Assembly (NCBI GenBank): GCA_905208635.1
Contig: CAJLPX010000004.1
Location: 1 to 64,000, forward strand
DNA length: 64,000 bases
Direction: 5' to 3'
Source: an uncultured Collinsella sp.
GTDB lineage: Bacteria; Actinomycetota; Coriobacteriia; Coriobacteriales; Coriobacteriaceae
Below, piece after piece: positions 53,388 through 62,530 of this stretch; the stretch's first letter is position 1; each line of letters starts with the position of its first letter. The notes below the pieces were generated by a model, which worked only from the letters and a program-made list of their open reading frames with translations, did no database searches and had not been told where the DNA came from. The position numbers were made by a program, and so were the translations under genes.

Positions 53388-54195
53388 TGCGCACACCCCC
53401 AGCACGAAAGCTCACGAGAGCGTAAATCAATACCGATAGACAGCTGGCTGCCGCGCCATATCCCAGAAGCGTCAGCTGCCCCATATCGCTATACCCAAGG
53501 GCACATCCGATTCCAAGGTACGGCCCCGGAAGAAAGAAGATCCATCGCAAGGACGGTATGGGCGTCTGAAGGTAAGTTCCGTAGAGCGTCAAGCTCATGA
53601 CAAATCCAACTATCACCACGGCCCCGCTCAATACAGCGCTGCCCGTAATCCGATAGATGGTCACCGTCTCCAGCGCAACCGATATCACCAATACGGCGTT
53701 GACTATCATTGCAGGCAAAAATGCAGCCAGCATGCCATGCACGTAGTTTTGCCCTCCACGTATTATGGCTATTGCAAATAGAAGAAGGCAAAGCGCACTA
53801 TATGCTGCGCCAATTATTAAAGCAGACGAAAATGCATGGGCTAGAGCCCCATAAAAGCGGGTAAGACCTCTTGCTGAAGAAATTCGGTATCCCTCTTCAT
53901 AGCCGCGCTCCTGTAAAATCGCCAGGCAAACGATGAGTGGAACGAACAGAGAGGTGCCGGCAAAAGCACTGCGCACAAGGGACTCATCGGGTGCAGAAGG
54001 ATCGATTACATTCCAGACGAAACCAATATCCTCCCCAAAAACGCTATTGCCAAAGGCTAGCAGCGTTGTTCCGTTTTTTAGAAAGACACCGAAGAGAAGG
54101 CCGAACGCCAGCATAAGCGCAAGACCAAACTGCGCCGGAAACATCCTGTGTAAACGCATCATGTCCGCCTTTATGGGATGGATCGCCCGCTTCAT
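53371..54195 (-). CDS. ABC-2-type permease 1 of LanFEG-like system
   Basis: A 274-aa protein with about six helices. The start RLHRMFPAQFGLALMLAFGL, the loop FVWNVIDPSAPDESLVRSAF and later LVISVALETVTIYRITGS are typical of short ABC-2 permeases. Its ATG overlaps the ATPase stop (ATGA). Works, if functional, with the frameshifted ATPase upstream. Confidence 0.72.
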   Translation of the reverse strand: MKRAIHPIKADMMRLHRMFPAQFGLALMLAFGLLFGVFLKNGTTLLAFGNSVFGEDIGFVWNVIDPSAPDESLVRSAFAGTSLFVPLIVCLAILQERGYEEGYRISSARGLTRFYGALAHAFSSALIIGAAYSALCLLLFAIAIIRGGQNYVHGMLAAFLPAMIVNAVLVISVALETVTIYRITGSAVLSGAVVIVGFVMSLTLYGTYLQTPIPSLRWIFFLPGPYLGIGCALGYSDMGQLTLLGYGAAASCLSVLIYALVSFRAGGVRNGSSD

Positions 54196-54916
54196 AGCGA
54201 GACCGCCTTCATCAAGCGCCTGTAATACTCTTTTAGGGACGACGCCTCATCCCTTATGACGGCCATCGATTCCTTTTTCAGCAGTTCGCCGTCATGAAGA
54301 AACAGGCAGCTTGTTGCAACCGATGCCAGCTCATCCAAGTCGTGGCTAGAGATAAGCATGGTTTTGCCCTGCTCCCGATTCAATCGACCGATAAGGGTCC
54401 ATATACTCTCGATGCCCAACGGATCCAATCCATTTGCCGGCTCATCGAAAATTAGTACGTCGGTGCCGCCCAACAAAGCCGTAGCTATATCCAGTCGCCG
54501 TTTCATTCCCAAAGAAAAACTGCTCACGCTCTTTTTCTCATCGACGTCCAGCCCGACTAGGCCCAAGACGCGAGGAACCTCACGTTTCTCATCGAGCCCC
54601 CATTCCGCACATCGGATTTGAAGATTCTCAACCGCACTGAGGGATTGGTATGCACCGCTGGAATCTGGCACGTAGCCGACACGCGCCCGCATCAAGCTCA
54701 GGTCTTTTTTCGACTTGCCTCCAAAGAGCTCCACGCTCCCCGACGATGGCTCGCAGAGGCCCAATACGATTTTAATGAGCGTGCTTTTGCCTGCCCGTTT
54801 GCACCAACAAGGGCGCAAAGCTCAGACTGATCCACCTCGAAGGAAACGTCATGCAACACACGCCGTTTTCCATAGCGCTTCGACACCTTCGATAGCTTTA
54901 TCGCTGATGCGCTCAT
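54192..54916 (-). pseudogene. ABC ATPase with a frameshift inside the Walker A loop
   Basis: Two overlapping frames encode one ATPase of about 241 aa. Frame 1 (from ATG 54916) reads MSASAIKLSKVSKRYGKRRV to LVGANGQ; frame 2 continues AGKSTLIKIVLGL, then SSFSLGMKRRLDIATALLG (signature) and VLIFDEPANGLDP (Walker B). One G more in the run at 54794-54796 would restore NGAGKST. This is a real mutation, a phase-variable tract, or a sequencing error; without it the pump has no ATPase. Upstream GAAAGGAGG is a strong ribosome site. Confidence 0.85.
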
Positions 54917-54951
54917 ATCGTTCCTCCTTTCTTTTATCGTGGTTACTTGTA

Positions 54952-54983
54952 GTTATTGTTTTTCGATAACTCGTATTTGTCAA
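54952..54983 (-). promoter_or_regulatory. Promoter and operator of the LanFEG-like genes
   Basis: TTGACA on the minus strand (54978-54983) is followed by GTTATCGAAAAACAATAAC (54952-54970), a GTTAT/ATAAC palindrome in the spacer and -10 zone. TTATCGAA recurs at 55981-56012 upstream of DUF2975, hinting at one regulator for both. Confidence 0.5.
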
Positions 54984-54990
54984 GATAATC

Positions 54991-55020
54991 TAGAAGAAAG
55001 AACCCGTGTTAGACACGGGT
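54991..55020 (-). terminator. Intrinsic terminator of the XRE/DUF2975 unit
   Basis: ACCCGTGT-CTA-ACACGGGT followed on the minus strand by TCTTTCTTCT, 40 nt after the stop at 55061. Confidence 0.85.
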
Positions 55021-55060
55021 CCCTTCACGCTGATATTTCGTTTTAGTTGTTCGCCTTAAG

Positions 55061-55390
55061 CTACTCGTCGCTCAAATCGACAGCAAAGACTGATGTCGGA
55101 AGCGACGCCTCATTGCCTCCGCCGTCCCGCATCTGCCTCACAACGTTTTTTGCACGCTCAACAATAAGCTCCTCAAGCTCTTTCTCGCTCACGCGCTGAA
55201 TAATATCTCCCGGTTGACAATCAAGCTCATCACAGATTTCGAGAAGCGTCTTAAGGCGAATAGCTTTTATTTTTCCGTTTCTTAGCTTTGAAATATTAGC
55301 CGGAGTATGCCCCGTCGCCCGAATCAGATCAGCGCTGGTCTTTCCGGTCTTAAGCAGCTGCGTCTCAAGCTCGATGATGAGATAGCTCAT
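55061..55390 (-). CDS. XRE-type regulator (YozG-like)
   Basis: A 109-aa HTH protein. LLKTGKTSADLIRATGHTPA then NISKLRNGKIKAIRLKTLL is the HTH_26 domain, of the YozG kind, and ELDCQPGDII completes it. A charged C-terminus follows. It lies 8 bp downstream of the DUF2975 membrane protein gene; these two families are regularly paired. Likely controls its own unit and perhaps the ABC genes. Confidence 0.85.
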   Translation of the reverse strand: MSYLIIELETQLLKTGKTSADLIRATGHTPANISKLRNGKIKAIRLKTLLEICDELDCQPGDIIQRVSEKELEELIVERAKNVVRQMRDGGGNEASLPTSVFAVDLSDE

Positions 55391-55398
55391 GTTTCCTC

Positions 55399-55959
55399 CT
55401 ACACAAGCTCGTCAGACTGCTCTTGGAGCAGCGAGGCATAACTCCAGATCGCCGAGATAAACAGACAGACAACTGCGCCGATAAACGACCCCGCATCAAA
55501 GGTAGCGCCTTGGCAAATCTCAATAACGAAGGAATGAGGCACGATGTAAAGCTCCAGTCCGCCAATGGTGAGATTGACCGATTCATAGGCACCAACAAAC
55601 GAAACCACGGCGTTAACAGCAAAGGCAAGTGCAAGAACACGGATAAGCCGCACATGCGCCTTGGTAAAGGGCGAGACGCCCCGAGAGATGTTATGGCTGA
55701 TTCCGCACAAAACGACAAGCGAAACACCCACGACGAGTGCCAGGCACAGCCCGCTTGGGATAACGATGCTCCCGCCATCGAGAAGCGTCACGACACCGAA
55801 AGAATCGACAGAAACAACGTTTGCAACCGCATACCAGATCACGTAAACAGCCAACGCGGCAAAAGCGACGAGCATTCCCGCAAAAACGACCGCCATGCAA
55901 AAGCCAAGCTTCCTTACAGTCTCGCCCGCCTTGGCCATACGCTGAACGCTGTTGGACAT
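55399..55959 (-). CDS. DUF2975 membrane protein
   Basis: A 186-aa protein with four helices (LGFCMAVVFAGMLVAFAALA, GLCLALVVGVSLVVLCGISH, VLALAFAVNAVVSFVGAY, SFIGAVVCLFISAIWSYASL). ISHNISRGVSPFTKAHVRLI is the DUF2975 signature loop. Start 55959 follows GAGGGTGAGTGT. Partner of the XRE gene; possibly a membrane sensor or regulator anchor. Confidence 0.85.
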   Translation of the reverse strand: MSNSVQRMAKAGETVRKLGFCMAVVFAGMLVAFAALAVYVIWYAVANVVSVDSFGVVTLLDGGSIVIPSGLCLALVVGVSLVVLCGISHNISRGVSPFTKAHVRLIRVLALAFAVNAVVSFVGAYESVNLTIGGLELYIVPHSFVIEICQGATFDAGSFIGAVVCLFISAIWSYASLLQEQSDELV

Positions 55960-55980
55960 ACACTCACCCTCATCGAATCT

Positions 55981-56012
55981 ATCGTTATTCGAATAGTTTA
56001 TCGAACAACGAT
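55981..56012. promoter_or_regulatory. Operator-like palindrome upstream of DUF2975
   Basis: ATCGTTATTCGA / TCGAACAACGAT 12-bp arms with one mismatch, 22 bp upstream of the start; contains TTTATCGAA shared with the ABC promoter region. Confidence 0.5.
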
Positions 56013-56101
56013 ATGGATTGCATGCGGAAAGCCCCACCAGTGCGCATAGCCCATTCACTAATCAGAAGGGGTGAGAGTTGATTTTTGGACACGTATCGAA
56101 C

Positions 56102-56164
56102 GAGAGTGGATATCTCCCACTTTGAGGCCGCCACCGGGCCTAAAACGGGAGATTATCCACTCTC
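56102..56164. repeat. Nested palindrome (GAGAGTGGATA type)
   Basis: GAGAGTGGATATCTCCC (56102-56118) and GGGAGATTATCCACTCTC (56147-56164) pair with one bulge; inside, AGGCC-GCCACC-GGGCCT gives a second stem. It lies 25 bp after the Hpt gene stop, between it and DUF2975. Confidence 0.75.
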
Positions 56165-56188
56165 ATAGTCATCAAGGCTCGCAAGCCC

Positions 56189-56545
56189 TTATTCAGCCGC
56201 CTCGCGCAGGGCCGACATCGTGGCCGCATATTGCTGCTGCAGCGCATGCATTCCCGCGCGAGCGCCGTCAACGGCATCGGCGCCGCGCAGTGCCTCGGTC
56301 ACCACGACCGCTGGCTCGTACAGATTATCGAATCCCAGGTTCTGGCTCACGCCTTTGAGCGTATGCGCTGCCATAAACGCTGCCCTGGCGTCTCCTGCCG
56401 CCATGGCAGCCTCCAGCTTGTCCATGCTCTCGTCATCCAAAAACTTGAGGGCAAAGCGGGCAAGCATTTCCTCGCCCATCAGCCGAGCGCACGCATCGTC
56501 ATAATTAGCGCCGATCTTCTCATACGCCTCACGCATGGAAATCAT
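56189..56545 (-). CDS. Hpt-domain phosphotransfer protein
   Basis: A 118-aa helical-bundle protein with the Hpt motif AAFMAAHTLKGVSQNLGF, whose His is the phospho-accepting residue (about H61). It follows the receiver/GGDEF/HD-GYP gene by 24 bp in the same direction, so the two likely form a phosphorelay node; no histidine kinase is in the window. Confidence 0.88.
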   Translation of the reverse strand: MISMREAYEKIGANYDDACARLMGEEMLARFALKFLDDESMDKLEAAMAAGDARAAFMAAHTLKGVSQNLGFDNLYEPAVVVTEALRGADAVDGARAGMHALQQQYAATMSALREAAE

Positions 56546-56569
56546 GGATTAAAAACTCCTTTGGTCAAA

Positions 56570-58439
56570 CTAAATCGTGGGAAACACGACGACGTCGGCG
56601 GGGCGTGCCAACGTCTCGGCAATTTGGTCTTGCACCTCGAGCAGGCAATCGAGCAGCAGCGGGTTAAAGGTGCCGCACTTACCGTCCAGGATCATCTGGA
56701 TTGCCTCCTCGTGCGGGATAGCGTCCTTGTACACGCGCACACTCGTCAGTGCATCGTACACGTCGGCCACCGAAACCACCTGCGCGGCGATGGGGATATC
56801 GTCGCCCTTGAGGCCATCGGGATAACCCTTGCCGTCCCAGCGCTCGTGATGCCAACGCGCAATCTGGTACGCATATTCCATAAGCGCATTGCCGGCGTGA
56901 TGGCTACCCAGCTCAAGCAGCATATCGGCGCCGATCGTGGTATGCGTCTTCATGATCTCGAACTCCTCGGGCGTAAGGCGTCCGGGCTTGTTGAGAATCG
57001 CATCGTCAATCGACATCTTGCCGATATCGTGCAGCGCCGAAGCCAGGGCGATCGTGGAGCGTTCCTCATTGTCGAGGGAGACCGTGCCGCTACGCTGGAC
57101 CAGACAGCCAAGCAGCAGCTCGGTCAGCTTCTCGATGTTCGTAACGTGCCTGCCGCTCTCGCCGTTGCGAAGCTCCATGACGCCAGCCATGATGTCGATG
57201 AGCATGCGACTGTTCTTGACGCGCTCGTTGTACTGCTGGGACAGCAGGCTCGTCAGGCGGCGCTGTTTGGCGTACAGGCGGATGGTGTTGTTTACGCGGC
57301 GGCGCACGATACGGGAGTCAAACGGGCGGTTGATATAGTCTGAGGCGCCCAGCTCGTACGCGCGCAGAACCATATCATCGGAATCTTCACTCGAAATCAT
57401 CATGACAGGCAGATTGTCGATGCCCGATCGGCGCGACAGATCGGCCAGCACCTCAAAGCCGCTTATGCCCGGCATGACAATATCCAGCAGCACGAGCGAC
57501 AACTCATCGCCATAGCGGTCGACCATGTCGAGTGCCGTACGACCGTTGTCGGCCTCGAGGATGCAATACTCGTCCTTGAGCATCTCGTTGAGAATGACTC
57601 GGTTCATCTCGGAGTCATCGACAATAAGCACCAAAGGCTTTTCGCTTTGGAAAGCCTCGATGGAATCGGCGTCGGTCACGACCGTACCGGATTTTGCCTT
57701 AGCGCGGCTCAATAACTGGACAGCGCGGCCAACGCCCTCATCGACCGTCTCGCCATGAATGCGAACACCACCAACACATGCCGTCAAGCTCACGTACTCA
57801 TGGCCCGGAATAATCGTGGAACGAACGGCATCGGACACCTGATGCAGGCGACGGGTGAAGTCATCGGAGGGAATATTGGGCATGACAACCACAAACTTGT
57901 CGCAGCCATAGCGCACAAGCTCGTCAGTCGAACGGATTCCGCTGCGCATGGCTGTCGCCACAGCACCGAGCGCAAGGTCGCCGGCATGACGGCCACATGT
58001 ATCGTTGAAGACCCTAAAATCATCAAGGTCGATCATCGCAACGCCGGCATTCATGCGGACGCTTCGGAGCTTTTCCTCGTAATATCGGCGATTGCGCACA
58101 CTCGTCAGCACGTCGGTGTAGACAAGGTCCTCTTCTGCGGCCTCTTGCTCATCGATCGGACGCACCATCAGCAGGACATGAGGCTCGCCCTCGACCTTCA
58201 GAGGGCGCAGGCGAGCGCGGTACTCAGTACCATCATTGAGCAGCTGCTCCGACACCTCATCGGAGTCTGCCAAGGCCTCAAGACTCGACAGGGCAGCGAT
58301 CGCCGGCGAGCAAGCAGTTAGGCTCCCTCTTAATCTGATCGGCCGACAGCAAACGCACCACGGGGTAGGTCTTCGCGACACGGGCGACCTCAGCGGCAGC
58401 CTCCTCGTCGGTTAGATTGACCTCGTGATTATTGAGCAT
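56570..58439 (-). pseudogene. Receiver/GGDEF/HD-GYP protein with apparent frameshift near its N-terminus
   Basis: The main frame (about 590 aa, to 56570) holds a degenerate GGDEF domain (active site RYGCDKFVVVM instead of GGDEF), a receiver domain (KPLVLIVDDSEMNRVILNEM), and a full HD-GYP domain (LHDIGKMSIDD and HHERWDGKGYPDG). So it should degrade, not make, c-di-GMP. Upstream, ATG 58439 with GAAAGG opens MLNNHEVNLTDEEAAAEVAR to ...CPVES in another frame, stopping at 58278. The two frames overlap, so a shift between 58278 and about 58390 joins them; the 5' end may be mutated or wrongly sequenced. Confidence 0.75.
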
Positions 58440-58650
58440 ATGGGGCCCTTTCGATAGTTTCGCATGGTAGCGGTGGGTTCCAAATGCTACAAGGGTAACA
58501 CCTTGTCGATGCAGGTAAGTACGTGAATGCTGTTACATTTTTATGAGTTGGCAGGCGGCGCGATTGAAGTCGCAGACGTGAGGTTTTGAGCACATTTGTT
58601 AACACGGCCGAAACGTTTGCGGGTGAAGCCTGCTTTGGCCATTGCGAGTG

Positions 58651-59448
58651 TTAGAGCCCCAGGATGCCACGGACAGCCCGGGCAGCCGCTGCCGGGCGAT
58701 CGCGCAGACCGTTATGCGCACCCGGGATCGTCACGAGAGGGCAATCGAGATATTCGGCAGCCGCTCGCGTGCCAGCCTCGCGGGGCGTGCCAATCGAGAG
58801 CTCGCCCAGGAGCACGGCGGCCACCGTTTTTGACGCGCGAACGCTATTCCAATCGGGAACGCGGGTCATAGTAATCCCGTATTCGTTCGCCATGAAACTG
58901 CGGCCGTTGCGCAGGGCATACTTGGCTTCTGCCTCGGTTAACTTGGGGGCCTCAGGGTCCGAATCGCCGATGGCGCCCAGGAAGGCCCGTAATGCCCTGG
59001 AGACCTTTCCCGCGGCGATCATCTCGAGCAAAACTGGGGCCGCGCCCAGGCCGGCACCATCATCCGTCACGGCGGGTTCATGCAGAATCGCACGCGAGAT
59101 TATGGCGGGGTTTGCACGGAGAAGCTCCAGGGTCACCAGCGTACCGGCACTGTGCGCGAGCACGTTTGCCGGAGCGCCGATATGCTCAATAACGGCCTGC
59201 AGGTCGGCGGCTTGGGCGGCGAGGTCGTAGCGTCCGTCTGCAGCGTCGCCGCTCTCGCCGCAACCGCGGCGATCGTAGGCAATGACGCGGTAGTCACAGG
59301 CGAGCTCGCGGGCGATGGCGTCAAAGAAGACGCCGTCGACGCAGGCGCCGTGCACGCACACCAAGGCGGGCGTATCGGACGATACAACCGGGCCGGCATA
59401 CTCGCGACAGGCGATCGTGGTGCCCGCATTCTCAACCGTAAAATCCAT
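58651..59448 (-). CDS. Alpha/beta-hydrolase
   Basis: A 265-aa protein. VCVHGACVDGVFF (oxyanion region), YDRRGCGESG and the nucleophile elbow NVLAHSAGTLV (Ser about 98) with a late GAHNGLRDRP (His) give the catalytic triad. Substrate unknown; the elbow is A-H-S-A-G rather than G-X-S-X-G. Single gene, divergent to the radical SAM gene. Confidence 0.85.
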   Translation of the reverse strand: MDFTVENAGTTIACREYAGPVVSSDTPALVCVHGACVDGVFFDAIARELACDYRVIAYDRRGCGESGDAADGRYDLAAQAADLQAVIEHIGAPANVLAHSAGTLVTLELLRANPAIISRAILHEPAVTDDGAGLGAAPVLLEMIAAGKVSRALRAFLGAIGDSDPEAPKLTEAEAKYALRNGRSFMANEYGITMTRVPDWNSVRASKTVAAVLLGELSIGTPREAGTRAAAEYLDCPLVTIPGAHNGLRDRPAAAARAVRGILGL

Positions 59449-59673
59449 GTTGTGCCCCCATCATCAATGCTCATCCAGTTGCACGTCAGCACGGTTGGAT
59501 GGACCCGCATTGCTTTACACCTTGTTAACAGATTAACTTTACCCGACCCGAGGCTTTTCATGGCACGGCATCATGAGCGACGTGAAAAAACGAAACTTGT
59601 AAAGCAAGAGCCCACACCTTGCTTTGGAGCCGATGCTATGCTTAGGCACAATTGTCTTGAGGAGCATATGCCT

Positions 59674-60450
59674 ATGTCTACGTTTTTGAATGCCAGCCCC
59701 ATCTTTGGGCCCGTTCGCAGCCGTCGCCTTGGTCTCTCGCTCGGCGTCAACATGATGCCGGCCAGCGGCAAAATCTGCACGTTCGACTGCATCTACTGCG
59801 AGAACGGCCTCAACGCCGAGCGCCCCTGCCATGAGCCGTATAACACGGCTGCCGTGGTACTCGAAGCGCTCGAGGCAAAGCTGCGCGAGATGGCAGCCGA
59901 GGGCGAGCTCCCCGATGTAATCACCTTCGCAGGCAACGGCGAGCCCACCGCCGCACCGGAGTTTCCACGGGCCATCGCCGGCGCCGTCGCACTGCGCGAC
60001 GAGCTTGCCCCAAACTCCAAGATCGCCGTGCTCTCCAACGGCACACGCGCCGACCGCCCCGAGGTGCACGACGCGCTCATGATGGTCGACGACAACATTC
60101 TTAAGCTCGATACCGTCGACCCGGCGTTTATCCAGCTGCTCGACCAGCCCGTTGGCCCCTACGACGTCGAGCACCAGATCGAGACGTTCGCAAGCTTTAA
60201 CGGTCACGTTATTATCCAGACGATCTTTTTGACCGGCGAGTATCAGGGCAAGCCCATCGACAACACCGGCGAGGAGTACGTTGCCCCCTGGCTCGCGGCG
60301 CTTGAGCGCATTCGCCCGCAGGAGGCGACCATCTACACGGTGGCGCGCGAAACACCGATCGCCGGCCTTGCCAAAGCAGTGCCCGAGGTACTCGACGCCA
60401 TTGCCGCGCGCGTGCGCGCCCTCGGTATTCCCTGCCAGGTGAGCTACTAG
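59674..60450 (+). CDS. COG0731-type radical SAM protein
   Basis: A 258-aa radical SAM enzyme. FGPVRSRRLGLSLGVNMMPA is typical of the COG0731 (TYW1-like) family, and CTFDCIYC is the CX3CX2C motif for the [4Fe-4S] cluster and SAM. FAGNGEPTAAPEF is the substrate-side motif. In bacteria this family has no established role. Start 59674 has GAGGAG 9 nt upstream; ATG 59668 is only 3 nt from it. Confidence 0.88.
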   Translation: MSTFLNASPIFGPVRSRRLGLSLGVNMMPASGKICTFDCIYCENGLNAERPCHEPYNTAAVVLEALEAKLREMAAEGELPDVITFAGNGEPTAAPEFPRAIAGAVALRDELAPNSKIAVLSNGTRADRPEVHDALMMVDDNILKLDTVDPAFIQLLDQPVGPYDVEHQIETFASFNGHVIIQTIFLTGEYQGKPIDNTGEEYVAPWLAALERIRPQEATIYTVARETPIAGLAKAVPEVLDAIAARVRALGIPCQVSY

Positions 60451-60480
60451 CAGAGCCGCACAGCCGCCCAGGGCAGTCTT

Positions 60481-60510
60481 TTTGGGACGGGGCTGCGGGT
60501 GGGCTATACT
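60481..60510 (+). promoter_or_regulatory. Probable promoter of the methionine aminopeptidase gene
   Basis: TATACT at 60505-60510, 26 bp before ATG 60536. The -35 zone contains TTTGGGACGGGG (60481-60492), a motif repeated in the window, and has no TTGACA-like hexamer. Confidence 0.4.
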
Positions 60511-60535
60511 AGCTGCGAATGAAAGGAAGTTAGCC

Positions 60536-61423
60536 ATGTTTGACAATGGACCCGTGCCCGGCCGCAACGACGCTTGCTGGTGCGGCAGCGGCAAGAAATA
60601 CAAGAAATGCCATAGCGCCTTTGATGAGCGCCTCGAGCGCTTGTGGGAAGAGGGCTGGGAGGTTCTGCCCCGCACGCTCTACAAGACACCCGCCGACATC
60701 GAGGGCATCAAGCGCTCGGCCGCCATCAACGTGGGCGTGCTCGACTACGTAGGCGAGCACATCGCCGCGGGCATGACCACCAACCAGATCGACCAGATGA
60801 TCTACGACTACACCATCGAACACGGTGGCACGCCGGCTGACCTCAACTATGAGGGCTACCCCAAGAGCGTGTGCACCTCGATCAACGACGTGGTCTGTCA
60901 CGGCATCCCCTGCGATACGGACGTGCTGCACGAGGGCGACATCATCAACGTCGATTGTTCCACGATCTTGGACGGCTACTTTAGCGATTCGAGCCGCATG
61001 TTCTGCATCGGCAAGGTCTCTGCCGAGCGCCAGCGTCTGGTCGACGTCACTCGCGCCAGCGTGGAAGCGGGTCTAGCCGCCGTCAAGCCATGGCTACCGC
61101 TGTCCGTGATGGCCGAGGCCGTGCAAAAGACGGTCGAGGACGCCGGTTTTAGCGTGGTGCGCGAGTACGGCGGACACGGCATTGGCAAGGAGTTCCACGA
61201 GGACCCGTTTGTAGGCTTTACCACCGAGGCGCCCGATGTGGACACCATCATGGCTCCGGGCATGGTCTTTACCATCGAGCCCATGGTCAATGCCGGAGCG
61301 CCCGACATCAAGATTAGCAAGGGCGACGGCTGGTGTGTGCGCACCAAGGACGGCAGCGATTCGGCCCAGTGCGAGGTACAGCTCGTAGTGACCGAGGACG
61401 GCTACGAGCTGCTGAGCTGGTAG
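60536..61423 (+). CDS. map: Methionine aminopeptidase with N-terminal SEC-C motif
   Basis: A 295-aa type I MAP. The N-terminus is a SEC-C zinc motif (GRNDACWCGSGKKYKKCH, about 9-26), which in such enzymes may link it to ribosomes. Metal ligands of the MAP fold are in INVDCSTILDGYFSDSS (two Asp), GGHGIGKEFHEDP (His) and TIEPMVN (Glu). Removes the initiator Met after deformylation. GAAAGGAAG precedes ATG 60536. Confidence 0.93.
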   Translation: MFDNGPVPGRNDACWCGSGKKYKKCHSAFDERLERLWEEGWEVLPRTLYKTPADIEGIKRSAAINVGVLDYVGEHIAAGMTTNQIDQMIYDYTIEHGGTPADLNYEGYPKSVCTSINDVVCHGIPCDTDVLHEGDIINVDCSTILDGYFSDSSRMFCIGKVSAERQRLVDVTRASVEAGLAAVKPWLPLSVMAEAVQKTVEDAGFSVVREYGGHGIGKEFHEDPFVGFTTEAPDVDTIMAPGMVFTIEPMVNAGAPDIKISKGDGWCVRTKDGSDSAQCEVQLVVTEDGYELLSW

Positions 61424-61431
61424 CCGTGGAT

Positions 61432-61478
61432 GCGCCGGATGCTGACGGGCACGCTCGTCTAGCATCCGGCGTTTTTGT
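61432..61478 (+). terminator. Intrinsic terminator of map
   Basis: GCGCCGGATGCT...AGCATCCGGCGT stem with inner GACGGGC pairing, followed by TTTTTGTTTG. Confidence 0.88.
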
Positions 61479-61491
61479 TTGAACGTTTTGC

Positions 61492-61534
61492 CTGATAAAA
61501 CCCGCCAAAATAAACCTGTCCCTTTTTGGCGGGT
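61492..61534. repeat. REP-like palindrome, family I
   Basis: GATAAAACCCGCCAAAATA..CCTGTCCCTTTTTGGCGGGT. The arms changed together (CCCGCC/GGCGGG instead of CCTGCC/GGCAGG), evidence that pairing is selected. Immediately upstream of the dehydrogenase start. Confidence 0.8.
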
Positions 61535-61553
61535 CAAGCGGAAAGGACTACTT

Positions 61554-62489
61554 GTGAACATCTTGGTTTTGCTGCCCGTCAACGACCACCATCGCGCAAT
61601 TCTTGAGTCGAGCGCTCCGGGCGAGGACTTTATCTACACGAGCGCCGACGCTATCACGCGCGAACAAGTCGCCAACGCCGACGTGATCTTGGGCAACATA
61701 GACCCTGCCCTACTTACCGCATGCGAGCACCTCCAGCTGCTGCAACTACAGACCGCGGGCTATGACGATTACTTGGCCGCCGGCACCGTGCCAGCCGACG
61801 CCAAACTGTCTTGCTCGGTGGGCGCCTACGGCCAGGCCGTGAGCGAGCACATGTTTGCCATGGTCCTTTCCATGATGAAGCGCCTGCCCGGCTATCACGA
61901 CTTGCAGCGCGAACATCGCTGGGAGGATTTGGGGCCAGTTACCTCGCTCAAAAACGCCAACGTGCTGGTGCTGGGCGCGGGCGATATCGGCGGTCACTTT
62001 GCCACGCTCTGCCGCGGCATGGGCGCGCACGTCCGCGGCATCAAGCGCCATCCACTCGTCTACCCCATTGTGTTTGAGGACATGGACGGCATGGACGCCC
62101 TACCTGAGCGCCTGGCAGAGGCCGACATCGTCGCATCCTTTATGCCGAGCACGCCCGAGACCCGCGGTCTGGCGAACGCCGAGTTCTTTGCCGCGATGAA
62201 ACCAGGTGCCTTCTTTGCCAACGGCGGCCGCGGCGACCTTGTGGTCACCGATGACTTGGTTGCCGTTCTGGAGTCGGGACATCTCGCCGGCGCCGCGGTC
62301 GACGTCACCGACCCCGAGCCGCTGCCCGAGACAAGCCCGTTGTGGGATGCGCCCAACATGCTCATCACGCCGCACGTCTCCGGCTGGTTCCACTTGGCCG
62401 CCACGCTCAACAACGTGGTCGACATCGCCGCGGAGAATCTGCGTCACCTGCAGGCCGGCGAGACCCTGCGCTGCTGGATCGAGCACTAA
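61554..62489 (+). CDS. D-isomer-specific 2-hydroxyacid dehydrogenase
   Basis: A 311-aa NAD-dependent reductase/dehydrogenase. VLVLGAGDIGGHFATLCR is the Rossmann loop, the catalytic Arg is in FFANGGRGDLVV and the His/Glu are in DAPNMLITPHVSGWF. Substrate could be a hydroxy acid, such as D-lactate or hydroxy-isocaproate type. Start is GTG 61554 (GAAAGGA upstream); the frame's ATG 61479 lies inside the palindrome and is rejected. Confidence 0.88.
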   Translation: MNILVLLPVNDHHRAILESSAPGEDFIYTSADAITREQVANADVILGNIDPALLTACEHLQLLQLQTAGYDDYLAAGTVPADAKLSCSVGAYGQAVSEHMFAMVLSMMKRLPGYHDLQREHRWEDLGPVTSLKNANVLVLGAGDIGGHFATLCRGMGAHVRGIKRHPLVYPIVFEDMDGMDALPERLAEADIVASFMPSTPETRGLANAEFFAAMKPGAFFANGGRGDLVVTDDLVAVLESGHLAGAAVDVTDPEPLPETSPLWDAPNMLITPHVSGWFHLAATLNNVVDIAAENLRHLQAGETLRCWIEH

Positions 62490-62492
62490 TTG

Positions 62493-62520
62493 TTCCGGCG
62501 TTTTGCCAAACGCCGGAACC
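62493..62520 (+). terminator. Hairpin terminator after the dehydrogenase
   Basis: GTTCCGGCGTTT-TGCC-AAACGCCGGAAC perfect 12-bp stem 4 nt after the stop; T-run absent. Confidence 0.65.
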
Positions 62521-62530
62521 CCTCGACGCT

